From assembly GCA_029263435.1 (NCBI GenBank), contig JAJCXL010000517.1, positions 1-6,108 of the forward strand: a stretch of DNA of 6,108 nt. The letters are read 5' to 3'. Both the position numbers and the translations under genes were made by a program. Below are positions 1 to 6,096 of this stretch, one piece after another. The first letter of the stretch is position 1, and each line of letters begins with the position of its first letter. The notes under the pieces were generated by a model. The model was not told the origin of the DNA. It was given only the letters and a program-made list of their open reading frames with translations, and searched no databases. Source of the DNA: Acidobacteriota bacterium (GTDB lineage Bacteria; Acidobacteriota; Vicinamibacteria; Marinacidobacterales; SMYC01).

Positions 1-1766
1 GCGGACTTCATTCCGTAGTCGGTCGGCACCGTCATGACCAACACCTCTTCGAGAGCGACGCCGCCGTCTTCTCGTTGAAGATTCCTCAGCGTCTCCAGCA
101 ATAGGCCGGCCCCCACCAAGAGCACGAAGCTGACTCCAATCTGAGAGACGACGAGTGAGCGCTGAATGCTACGGCCGGCAAGCCCCACGCTCGAGCGGGT
201 TCCGGAAAGCCATCCCAGTCGTCGCGAGGGCGTCCCGGGAAGTCTCGGCAGCAGAGCGAAAGCGCAGGCCGATGCCAACGCGACGCCGAGCGCCACCAAC
301 AGCACGGTGGTATCGACAGAGATCTCGGCCGCTCGAGCCGAGTAGCGGGCGATATAGGCGGAGAGCAGATCGACGCCGGAGATGGCGAACAAGACGCCGA
401 GCGCGGCCCCGACGATGGAGGGAACGAGGTTCTCGATCAATAACTGACGCCGTATCGTCCACGTCTTGGCACCCAGCGATATCCGAAGCGCCCACTCGTC
501 ATAGCGACGAATGACGCGGGTAAGGGTCAAGTTGGCGACGTTCGCGCAAGCGATCAACAAGACGAAGGCGGCGACGCCGAGCAGCATGAACAAGGTGGGT
601 CGCGCGGCTGCGGCGAGCTGGTCGCGCAACCCGGTGATCGATACCGCATATCCGTGGGCATCCAGATAGACGTCGGGGTGTTCGTCATGAAGACGCTGAG
701 TCACCGTATCTATCTCTGCGCGGGCCCCCGCCATCGTGGCTCCCGGCGCGAGCCGGGCGAAGACTTCTGTCATCCGGTGATGCCTGTCATCGGTCATCGC
801 GGCACTCAGATGGTGTGGGCTGACGACCATGTTGACGTAGATGTCCGTCCGCTCAGGATATGGAGGCGCAGGCTCGGCCACGCCGACGATCTCGACGCTG
901 CGACCGTTGATCCTGACGATCCGGCCGACGGCCGCAGGATCGGCGCCGAATAGCCGGTGCCAGTAATCGTAGGTCAACACCGCGACCGCGGGCGGGCCTT
1001 CTCCCTCGTCTATCGAGGAGATGACGCGGCCGAGCCGAGCTCCGAGACCCATGACCTCGAAGTAATTTCCGGTAACGATCCCGGCGCGTACCCGTCGAGG
1101 CTCATCGAGCCCTAGTATGCTGAACGTCATCGCGGAGAACTCGGCGACGCCTTCGAGACTCGGGCTCTGACGGTAGTCCTCGATCTCGGGCACGGAGAAG
1201 AGCAGGTTGTCGATCCCTGCCCGTCGCGCCGAGTGACGCAGGTAAACGAGTTGGGCGCCCTCGTGGTAAGGGAGCGGCCGAAGCCAGATTCCGTTCACCA
1301 CGCTGAAGATGGCGGTGTTAGCACCTATTCCGAGTCCGAGAGTCAGGACGAAAGCCAACGCATAGCCCGGGCTTTGCACCAGCCCTCTCACGGCCATGCG
1401 TAGATCCGAAAGACTCTGGGTCAAGAGGGCCCAGGCGGCACGCCTCACGGATGACGGGAATCTATCGAGCATCCGTCTCCACACGGGCGCCGCCGAGTGC
1501 GGGTCGATGAAGGTGGGCGCTTTGGTGACGGCGTAGGCTCGAGCGACACGCGTCGCGGAGCCGAACCGACGCAAGGCGAGAGACGTTGCTGCGTCACGGG
1601 TAGCACCCTCGGCGACGAGCGCTTCGATCGTATCCTCGAGATGCGAGTCGGTCTCCTCGAGGATCCGCTCGATGCCCGGATGGCCCGGCTCGACCAGAAA
1701 CTCGGCAGCGAGCTCCTTACGAAGCGCGAGGCGAAAGGCGTGAAGGCTTCGGGCGGCTGGGCTCAT
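1..1766 (-). CDS. ADOP-family (MacB/FtsX-type) ABC transporter permease, 3' part missing
   Basis: The frame is open from an ATG at 1766 to the left window edge, giving 588 complete codons of a protein that in this family usually exceeds 800 residues. Residues about 10-80 are an acidic and basic helical region like the permease prefix domain of ADOP proteins. The segment around residues 119-157 contains the family hallmark LGLGIGANTAIFSVVNG inside the first membrane helix. A periplasmic MacB-like core domain follows (about 160-380), then FtsX-type membrane helices near 389-410, 446-472 and 482-505. Another hydrophobic segment near 536-560 should begin the duplicated second half, beyond the window. 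No ATP-binding motifs are present in the visible part, as expected for an 'orphan' permease. The start overlaps the padR stop as ATGA and has no strong Shine-Dalgarno sequence, so translation is probably coupled to padR. Family assignment is firm; the substrate is unknown. In MacB-like systems such permeases drive mechanotransmission rather than classical transport, but this is only inferred here. Confidence 0.92.
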   Translation of the reverse strand, partial: MSPAARSLHAFRLALRKELAAEFLVEPGHPGIERILEETDSHLEDTIEALVAEGATRDAATSLALRRFGSATRVARAYAVTKAPTFIDPHSAAPVWRRMLDRFPSSVRRAAWALLTQSLSDLRMAVRGLVQSPGYALAFVLTLGLGIGANTAIFSVVNGIWLRPLPYHEGAQLVYLRHSARRAGIDNLLFSVPEIEDYRQSPSLEGVAEFSAMTFSILGLDEPRRVRAGIVTGNYFEVMGLGARLGRVISSIDEGEGPPAVAVLTYDYWHRLFGADPAAVGRIVRINGRSVEIVGVAEPAPPYPERTDIYVNMVVSPHHLSAAMTDDRHHRMTEVFARLAPGATMAGARAEIDTVTQRLHDEHPDVYLDAHGYAVSITGLRDQLAAAARPTLFMLLGVAAFVLLIACANVANLTLTRVIRRYDEWALRISLGAKTWTIRRQLLIENLVPSIVGAALGVLFAISGVDLLSAYIARYSARAAEISVDTTVLLVALGVALASACAFALLPRLPGTPSRRLGWLSGTRSSVGLAGRSIQRSLVVSQIGVSFVLLVGAGLLLETLRNLQREDGGVALEEVLVMTVPTDYGMKS

Positions 1767-2083
1767 ACCGTATCCAAAACCGACTCGACGGCCTGAGCGA
1801 AGCTACCCCACTCGAGTCGCTCGCGAGCGAGTGCGTCCTTCCCCTCCGGCGTCAGATCGTAGACCCGCCGGCGGCGACCGCCGACCGTGTCCCACGAGCT
1901 CGAAAGAAGATTCTTCGATTCGAGCCGGTGGAGCGCCGGATAAAGCGTTCCCTCAGGAAGGTCCAGCGTCCCGCCGCTCGCTTCCGCGAGCCGACGGGCG
2001 ATATGGTAGCCGTGAGCCGCACCAGCTCCAACTACCGCTAACAAAAGAAGATCCAGATGCCCTTTTAGCGTTTCTCTCTTCAT
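1763..2083 (-). CDS. PadR-family transcriptional regulator
   Basis: This 106-residue protein is a typical short PadR repressor (PF03551-type winged helix). The N-terminus (TLKGHLDLLLLAVV) is the first helix of the fold, HGYHIARRL (24-32) is the next conserved helix, and EGTLYPALHRLE (44-55) is the recognition helix. GGRRRRVYDLT (68-78) is the basic beta-wing, and a C-terminal helix (80-104) would provide the dimer contacts. The ATG start fits the usual beginning of the family. The stop codon overlaps the start of the downstream ADOP permease by 4 bases (ATGA), so the two are co-transcribed and likely translationally coupled. By analogy with other PadR-transporter pairs it probably represses its own operon and is released by a small ligand that cannot be inferred from sequence. 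A 9-bp inverted repeat at its start is a candidate operator. It lies 60 bases downstream of the ABC exporter gene. Confidence 0.95.
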   Translation of the reverse strand: MKRETLKGHLDLLLLAVVGAGAAHGYHIARRLAEASGGTLDLPEGTLYPALHRLESKNLLSSSWDTVGGRRRRVYDLTPEGKDALARERLEWGSFAQAVESVLDTV

Positions 2084-2117
2084 ACCTCGTGTCCCTACTC
2101 CTAGTCATACGAGGTAT
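2082..2117. promoter_or_regulatory. Inverted repeat overlapping padR start, candidate PadR operator
   Basis: On the plus strand ATACCTCGT (2082-2090) and ACGAGGTAT (2109-2117) form a perfect 9-bp inverted repeat with an 18-base spacer. The upstream arm extends to ATACGAGGTAT (2107-2117), itself a near-palindrome of the form ATAC-N3-GTAT; the other arm matches it at 10 of 11 positions. The downstream arm covers two bases of the padR ATG. PadR proteins bind dyad sites in their own promoters, so autoregulation is the simplest reading. In RNA the same repeat could fold around the AGGAG/AGGG ribosome-binding region and tie up the start codon. No convincing -35/-10 pair could be fixed here. Confidence 0.45.
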
Positions 2118-2135
2118 CAACACCAAAGGTTCAGC

Positions 2136-2163
2136 AAAAAAATCTAGGTCGGGCGGGGGACCT
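2136..2163 (-). terminator. Possible weak intrinsic terminator after the ABC exporter gene
   Basis: On the minus strand, AGGTC (2163-2159) and GACCT (2150-2146) make a perfect 5-bp stem with an 8-base C-rich loop. A run of seven T residues follows (2142-2136). The TAG stop of the ABC exporter starts with the last base of the stem. The stem is short for an efficient terminator, but its position exactly at the gene end and the T tract argue that the exporter and the padR-permease pair are separate or only partly read-through transcription units. Confidence 0.4.
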
Positions 2164-3955
2164 TGTGGGCAGCCCCACGGACTTCGTACGGCGACCCGCC
2201 GGCGGCCCGACACAGCCGGGCAAACTCGCCGTCGCGCTCAGCCAGGACGTGAGCCGGGCCATCTTCGACGATGCGTCCCCGTTTCAGGCTCAAGACGCGA
2301 TCGGCGCAATAAGCGACACTCAGCCGGTGAGAAATGCCGACGATGGTCCTGCGCACCGGCGCCTTGAACAAGCTCTCCAGGATGCGTCGCTCCGAATCCA
2401 TATCGAGGGCGCTCGTCGCTTCGTCCAAGACCAGGATCTCCGCGCCGCACACGAGCGCGCGCGCGATCGCGAGCCGCTGTCGCTGTCCGCCGGAAAGCCT
2501 CAGGCCTCGTTCTCGAACTTCCGTATCGATCCCATCCGGCAGCGCGCCGACGAGCTCATCCAGCCCGACCAAGCGGATGGCCTCGGCGAGCTCGTCGTCA
2601 CTCGCCCCCGGCGCACCCACGAGTAAGTTCTCCCGGATCGTCGTCTCGAACAAGAAGACGTCTTGCGACACATAAGCGGTCGCTCGGTACAGGCTCGCCC
2701 GATCCATTCTCGGCAGCGGCACGCCTCCGAGCCGGATCTCACCTTTCGATGGATCGTCGAAGCGTAGCAAGAGCTTGGCGAGCGTCGTTTTCCCCGCGCC
2801 ACTTTCACCCACCAACACCACGCGCTCACCCGCCTCGATCGAAAAGGACACGTCATCCAGAATCGGCTCCTGCTCGTACGCGAAGCACACGCCACGAAAC
2901 TCGATATCGAGGGGCACGGACGGTAAGGAGACCGGATCTACGGCGTCGGTCAGCTTGGGCTCATCGTCCAGAAGCGCCAGGGCCCGCTCCCCTCCGGCGA
3001 GACCTTTCGCGAAGTTCAGTATCTGACCGCCGATACTCATCACCGGCGTTTGCAACAGGTAGCCGGCCCCCAGGAAAGACAGGAACTCTCCTTCCGTCAT
3101 CTCCCCCGCGATGAGCGCTTGACCCGTGATCAGCAAGATGACCGCAATGCCGACGCCGATAACCAACTGAATGACGGACATGACCGCCGCGCTCGTTCTC
3201 TCCATGTGGACGGTCGTGCGGTAATAGTCTTGATTCACTTTCTCGAAGCGCTCGCGCCATCTATCTCCGACCCGGTACGTAAGAACGACCTCGATGCCTC
3301 CGATGACCTCACTGAGCTGACGCACGACGGCCGAGATGCTCTCTTGGGTTCGGCGGCTCAACGTGCGGATACGCTGATTCATTCGCATGAGAAACCAGCC
3401 GATGATGGCCACCGCCCCCACGCTGAACAACGAGAGCCGCCAGCTGTGAAGCAACATCACCCCGAAGAGCAACACCAGCGTCACCGCGTCGCGCACGATG
3501 TTCTGGACCGCCGACGCCGCCGTGGACTCGAACCGCACCACATCGTTGACGACACGACTGACGAGATCACTGGAAGTCCTAGTCACGAAATAGGCGCGGT
3601 CTTGCCGGAGCAAGTGCGCGAACAGGTCCCGCCGAATCGTGCGAACGATGCGGGCCCCCGCGACTTTCGCGACGACGGCATGGACGAAATTGAGCAAAGC
3701 CTGCACGCCGAAGAGACCCGCGATGAGCCCGCACAAGCCGAGTAGCTGAACGGAAGTCATTCCCTCGTCGAAGAGCGCATCGCCGACCGGCTGAATGATC
3801 CATGCCTTCGCGGCCGTCACTGCGCTGACACCGACCAGAGCGATCAGAGACACGGCATAGAGGCCTCCGACCTGCTTCATATAGCCCACGACCCGACGGC
3901 TCGGCCGAAGCTGGCGAAGGACAGGCGTCACGCGCGCGCGCTCGTCGTTACTCAA
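2144..3955 (-). CDS. MsbA/LmrA-type ABC exporter (fused permease and ATPase)
   Basis: This 603-residue half-transporter should homodimerise in the inner membrane and export a substrate using ATP. The N-terminal membrane domain covers about 25-325, with hydrophobic helices near 30-50, 70-95, 152-170, 174-192 and 257-283. The nucleotide-binding domain (about 348-585) is complete: A-loop tyrosine Y360, Walker A GESGAGKTT (383-391), Q-loop Q431 in YVSQDVFLFE, signature LSGGQ (487-491), Walker B ILVLDE (507-512) with catalytic E512, D-loop SALD (515-518) and switch histidine H543. There is no N-terminal C39 peptidase domain, so it does not cleave a leader peptide itself. The first start in frame is a TTG at 3955 with a weak GGGG about 6 bases upstream; no ATG or GTG precedes it before the upstream stop. 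A GTG at codon 9 is the nearest alternative. The family handles lipids, peptides or drugs; the substrate here is unknown. It is divergent from the nucleotidyltransferase-fold gene. Confidence 0.95.
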   Translation of the reverse strand: MSNDERARVTPVLRQLRPSRRVVGYMKQVGGLYAVSLIALVGVSAVTAAKAWIIQPVGDALFDEGMTSVQLLGLCGLIAGLFGVQALLNFVHAVVAKVAGARIVRTIRRDLFAHLLRQDRAYFVTRTSSDLVSRVVNDVVRFESTAASAVQNIVRDAVTLVLLFGVMLLHSWRLSLFSVGAVAIIGWFLMRMNQRIRTLSRRTQESISAVVRQLSEVIGGIEVVLTYRVGDRWRERFEKVNQDYYRTTVHMERTSAAVMSVIQLVIGVGIAVILLITGQALIAGEMTEGEFLSFLGAGYLLQTPVMSIGGQILNFAKGLAGGERALALLDDEPKLTDAVDPVSLPSVPLDIEFRGVCFAYEQEPILDDVSFSIEAGERVVLVGESGAGKTTLAKLLLRFDDPSKGEIRLGGVPLPRMDRASLYRATAYVSQDVFLFETTIRENLLVGAPGASDDELAEAIRLVGLDELVGALPDGIDTEVRERGLRLSGGQRQRLAIARALVCGAEILVLDEATSALDMDSERRILESLFKAPVRRTIVGISHRLSVAYCADRVLSLKRGRIVEDGPAHVLAERDGEFARLCRAAGGSPYEVRGAAHKVPRPT

Positions 3956-4001
3956 AACGCACCCCGAGGAGAAGAGAGCTTCCGGCCAGGCGAGCGCGCG
4001 C
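3934..4001. repeat. 11-bp GC-rich inverted repeat bracketing the ABC exporter start
   Basis: GCGCGCGCTCG (3934-3944) and CGAGCGCGCGC (3991-4001) are perfect reverse complements separated by 46 bases. The spacer contains the TTG start codon (3953-3955) and its weak ribosome-binding sequence. If the transcript begins upstream of 4001, the arms could pair and enclose the start in a loop; if it begins near 3997, the repeat would act only at the DNA level. Alternating GC sequence makes chance matches easier in a GC-rich genome, so functional meaning is uncertain even though the repeat itself is certain. Confidence 0.4.
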
Positions 4002-4003
4002 CG

Positions 4004-4034
4004 ATAAAACGATCCTCGACGAAGGCGTGCTCAA
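4004..4034 (-). promoter_or_regulatory. Weak candidate promoter for the ABC exporter
   Basis: Reading the minus strand, TTGAGC (4034-4029) matches a -35 box at its first four bases. TTTTAT (4009-4004), or GTTTTA one base earlier, could be the -10 box, giving a spacer of 18-19 bases, which is slightly long. This would place the transcript start near 3997, about 40 bases before the TTG start codon. It is the best match I found in this intergenic region, but promoter consensus is loosely kept in this type of genome. Confidence 0.2.
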
Positions 4035-4048
4035 TGAGAATTCCCTAG

Positions 4049-4054
4049 TAGAAT
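4049..4054 (+). promoter_or_regulatory. Candidate -10 box upstream of the nucleotidyltransferase gene
   Basis: TAGAAT matches the TATAAT consensus at five of six bases and sits in a locally AT-richer stretch of the divergent intergenic region. No good -35 hexamer lies 16-18 bases upstream (TGCTCA at 15 bases matches only half). A start of transcription about 7 bases downstream would fall at 4061-4063, just at an ATG at 4063, so the transcript could be leaderless for a short ORF there and have a leader of about 65-100 bases for the main gene. Confidence 0.25.
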
Positions 4055-4127
4055 CGATAGCAATGACAACCTGCGGGGTACTTCCATCATCCGGTGCCCC
4101 AAGCGATGCTGTCAACACGGCGCCCGG

Positions 4128-5393
4128 TTGCGGCCGCTCCCTTCGCGAGGCTCGGTACGCGTGGCGGGTCTAGCCGAGGAGCGGTTCCTTGCCGCGGTAG
4201 CGAAGCTCGAGCCGGGGGCGGTCGACATCGACTTGGCACAGGAGATCGCCACGAGCGAAGAGTTCTCTTGGCAAAAGGCTCTGGACCTGGCCGAGCAGCA
4301 CTGGGTGCCCTCTCTGCTGATCCACAACCTCCGAGCCGCACCTGCATTGATGGAGCACTTCCCCGCTGCGCATTTGCACCAACTACCTCGGCTCGAGAAC
4401 GAAGCGTCGGACCGATGGGCGTTGTTTTACGAAGTGGCCGCACCCGTATTCTTCGATCTCGTCTCCGACGGTGTTCGGGTCCTTCTTCTCAAGGGCGCTG
4501 CACTGAGCGTGAGCTCCTACCCGAAAGGAACCCGCCGTCTCCGCGATCTGGATATCTTGATCGACAAGAACGACTACGAACGAACCAAAAAGGCTCTGCT
4601 GGACCACGGATTCTTCATGCTGCTCAGGCCGGGTCAAACCGAGGCATACAAATTGAGCGACTATCACGAGATCGGTTTTGCCAAACAAACCCGGGTGGGG
4701 TATCTGGGGCTCGACGTCCACTGGATGATGTCTCCAGACGAAGATGACGGGTTCGTAAAGACTTCGGAGCTCTTCTCCCGAGCGCGTTCAGTGAGCTTCG
4801 GAGATATCCCTCTATGGAGCACGTCTCCAGAAGACACCTTTATCAACTATGCGAATCAGATCGCTCAAGACCATCACCGTATCCGCTTTCTGAGAGCGGG
4901 CGACATTTACGCGATCATTAAACCCGGGCTCGACTGGTCGTTGCTCGCCGAGACGGTGCGCCGCGCCAATATGTCCGGCCGCGCGAGGCTGGCGCTGGGC
5001 GTCGCCTCATTGATGAAGGCCGAGCCTCCGGAATGGATCCTCGAGGAGCTGGAGCGTAGCTGCCCCGGAAGCCGTCGAGCAACGCACTTCCTCGTCGATC
5101 TAGCGTGGCTGTTTGGAAGACGCGTCGTATCCGTTCCCGCCGACGCGGCGTTGACGAGCTTGTTCCACAGCAGACCCGGCACGAAGCCCCCGTCCCTCGT
5201 CAGCTACTGGTATTGGAGAGCGTTGAAAAAACGCACCTCGCTCGCCGCGCGACTGGCTCTCGGACTGCGCGGCTACGCACGCTCCCTCGCCTTCGCCTCG
5301 GCCTTGCGAGCGGTACGCGTGGCGACGTTTCTCGGCGCATCGACGACCGCAGCCCGGCTGGAGAACGTCGCGTGGGAGATTGGAGACCCCTAA
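4128..5393 (+). CDS. PF14907-type nucleotidyltransferase family protein
   Basis: A 421-residue protein as read from the TTG at 4128. A GTG at 4161 (residue 12) is at least as likely a start: GAGG lies 10 bases before it (4147-4150) and recognisable sequence begins just after it. The core matches the uncharacterised NTP_transf_5 family: helical N-terminal part (about 15-110), then LLLKGAAL (119-126), a G-R-x-x-R-D-L-D-I-L-I type strand (134-145) with the DxD pair D140/D142, and the LDVHW motif (195-199) whose D196 may supply a third metal ligand. These residues suggest an intact metal-binding nucleotidyltransferase fold; the substrate is unknown. The C-terminal third (about 300-421) is basic and helical, with little recognisable. 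No signal peptide is apparent, so it is probably cytoplasmic. Members are recalled from lasso-peptide and surface-polysaccharide clusters, often near MsbA-like exporters like the divergent neighbour here. It converges with the methyltransferase gene 34 bases away. Confidence 0.85.
   Translation: MRPLPSRGSVRVAGLAEERFLAAVAKLEPGAVDIDLAQEIATSEEFSWQKALDLAEQHWVPSLLIHNLRAAPALMEHFPAAHLHQLPRLENEASDRWALFYEVAAPVFFDLVSDGVRVLLLKGAALSVSSYPKGTRRLRDLDILIDKNDYERTKKALLDHGFFMLLRPGQTEAYKLSDYHEIGFAKQTRVGYLGLDVHWMMSPDEDDGFVKTSELFSRARSVSFGDIPLWSTSPEDTFINYANQIAQDHHRIRFLRAGDIYAIIKPGLDWSLLAETVRRANMSGRARLALGVASLMKAEPPEWILEELERSCPGSRRATHFLVDLAWLFGRRVVSVPADAALTSLFHSRPGTKPPSLVSYWYWRALKKRTSLAARLALGLRGYARSLAFASALRAVRVATFLGASTTAARLENVAWEIGDP
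4147..4150 (+). promoter_or_regulatory. Ribosome-binding site supporting the GTG start at 4161
   Basis: GAGG lies 10 bases before the in-frame GTG at 4161. The TTG at 4128 has no comparable purine-rich sequence at a proper distance. Together with the lack of recognisable protein sequence between residues 1 and 12, this favours the shorter product of 410 residues. Confidence 0.35.
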
Positions 5394-5439
5394 GTGTCCC
5401 GTCCCAAAAATTCGTGGGATCCATCCGCTAAACGGGCAC
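5394..5439. terminator. Nested inverted repeats between convergent genes, possible bidirectional terminator
   Basis: Directly after the TAA of the nucleotidyltransferase gene, GTGTCCCGT (5394-5402) pairs with ACGGGCAC (5432-5439), giving eight base pairs with one bulged T. Inside lies a second short pairing, TCCC (5402-5405) with GGGA (5416-5419), sharing one base with the outer arm. The right arm overlaps the last codons of the convergent methyltransferase gene, whose stop is at 5428-5430. No T tract follows on either strand, so a classical intrinsic terminator is not shown; the position between two convergent genes is the main argument. Confidence 0.25.
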
Positions 5440-6096
5440 CGGTGGATACATCCCATAAACGAAATTGCCCAGACCGAAGCTATCGTAGCGCTCGAGGATC
5501 TCGACGCGATAACCGAGAGAGGTCGCGATCGGGGCGGGATCATGTTTTTGGTCGTTGCGGTCGCAAAACGACATCATCACGCTGCCGTCTTTCGCGAGAA
5601 ACGCAGGCGCCTCGGTCAAGAAGCGTCGGACGATCGCCTCCCCCCCATCTGCGCCGCACCCACACCGCGGTGCGCTGCGCGCGGGGCTATAAGGCTGATT
5701 GAAAACGATGAGGTCGAAGCTCAGCCCTTCGGGGATGGCGCTGAAGAGGTCTCCTTCGACGATGTGAAGCGGGGCGAGACCGTCATTCGCGGCGACGTTG
5801 TTCCGAGCACATTCGACAGCGGGCGGATGAATATCGGTCGCCCAGACCGTATCGGCACCTGCCCGTCGGATCCGCATGGCGATATAGCCGGTGCCGCACC
5901 CGACTTCGAGCATGCGAGCCGGCGCCAATCGACACCCGATATCCGACATCAGCGATGCGCTGCGGCCGAAATCCGGAGGAAAGACGTCAACCCCCACGGT
6001 GAGACGTAGTCCGTCCATCTCGACGTCGTAGGGCTGACGATCGAGAAGCTCCTGAAACTCTTTCGGTTTCGGCGGTCTGTTATCCATCGGACTCAC
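5428..6096 (-). CDS. PrmC/HemK-like class I SAM-dependent methyltransferase
   Basis: This 222-residue protein has a Rossmann-type methyltransferase core. Motif I, LEVGCGTG (63-70), binds S-adenosylmethionine; D88 in WATDIHPPAVECARNN is the acidic residue expected to contact the ribose; GDLF (115-118) follows. FNQPY (132-136) occupies the place of the NPPY substrate-binding motif of PrmC/HemK and small-domain methyltransferases, with Q replacing the first P. A DGGEAIVRRFL segment (150-160) after a cysteine-glycine rich loop matches the corresponding PrmC region. The N-terminal stretch is short, with VDVFPPDFG (36-44) resembling the lead-in of HemK-type enzymes but lacking the full helical substrate domain of bacterial PrmC (about 280 residues). 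It may methylate a protein glutamine, an RNA base or a small molecule; sequence does not decide. The start is a GTG at 6096 with GAGG 4 bases before it; an ATG three codons later is an alternative. Genes upstream lie beyond the window. Confidence 0.85.
   Translation of the reverse strand: MSPMDNRPPKPKEFQELLDRQPYDVEMDGLRLTVGVDVFPPDFGRSASLMSDIGCRLAPARMLEVGCGTGYIAMRIRRAGADTVWATDIHPPAVECARNNVAANDGLAPLHIVEGDLFSAIPEGLSFDLIVFNQPYSPARSAPRCGCGADGGEAIVRRFLTEAPAFLAKDGSVMMSFCDRNDQKHDPAPIATSLGYRVEILERYDSFGLGNFVYGMYPPVPV

Noticed and set aside
155..514. Open frames on the plus strand at 155-514 and on the minus strand at 169-495.
   Set aside because: Both lie inside the permease gene in other frames and are arginine-rich with no recognisable domain, typical antisense and shifted-frame artefacts of GC-rich coding DNA.
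1..2083. The ABC exporter as the missing ATPase partner of the orphan permease.
   Set aside because: The exporter is a complete fused membrane-plus-ATPase half-transporter of a different structural type, and a terminator-like signal separates the units.
1831..2367. A 178-codon plus-strand frame spanning padR, the intergenic gap and the end of the exporter gene.
   Set aside because: It runs antisense to two well-supported genes and across the operator and terminator-like sequences, and its translation has low-complexity R/P/S-rich composition.
3050..3745. A 231-codon plus-strand frame opposite the ABC exporter.
   Set aside because: It is fully antisense to the membrane domain of a clear exporter, its product is rich in D, R, H and E without any fold signature, and such long antisense frames are common in GC-rich genes.
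4063..4173. The 36-codon ORF as a lasso-peptide precursor.
   Set aside because: A lasso core needs a Gly/Ala/Ser/Cys start after a Thr at the penultimate leader position and an acidic ring residue at 7-9. The only NTA segment is followed by proline, and no leader motif such as YxxPxLxxxG is present.
4094..4747. A 217-codon plus-strand frame overlapping the first half of the nucleotidyltransferase gene.
   Set aside because: It is a shifted frame of the PF14907-type protein, whose motifs (LLLKGAAL, RDLDILI, LDVHW) establish the true frame.
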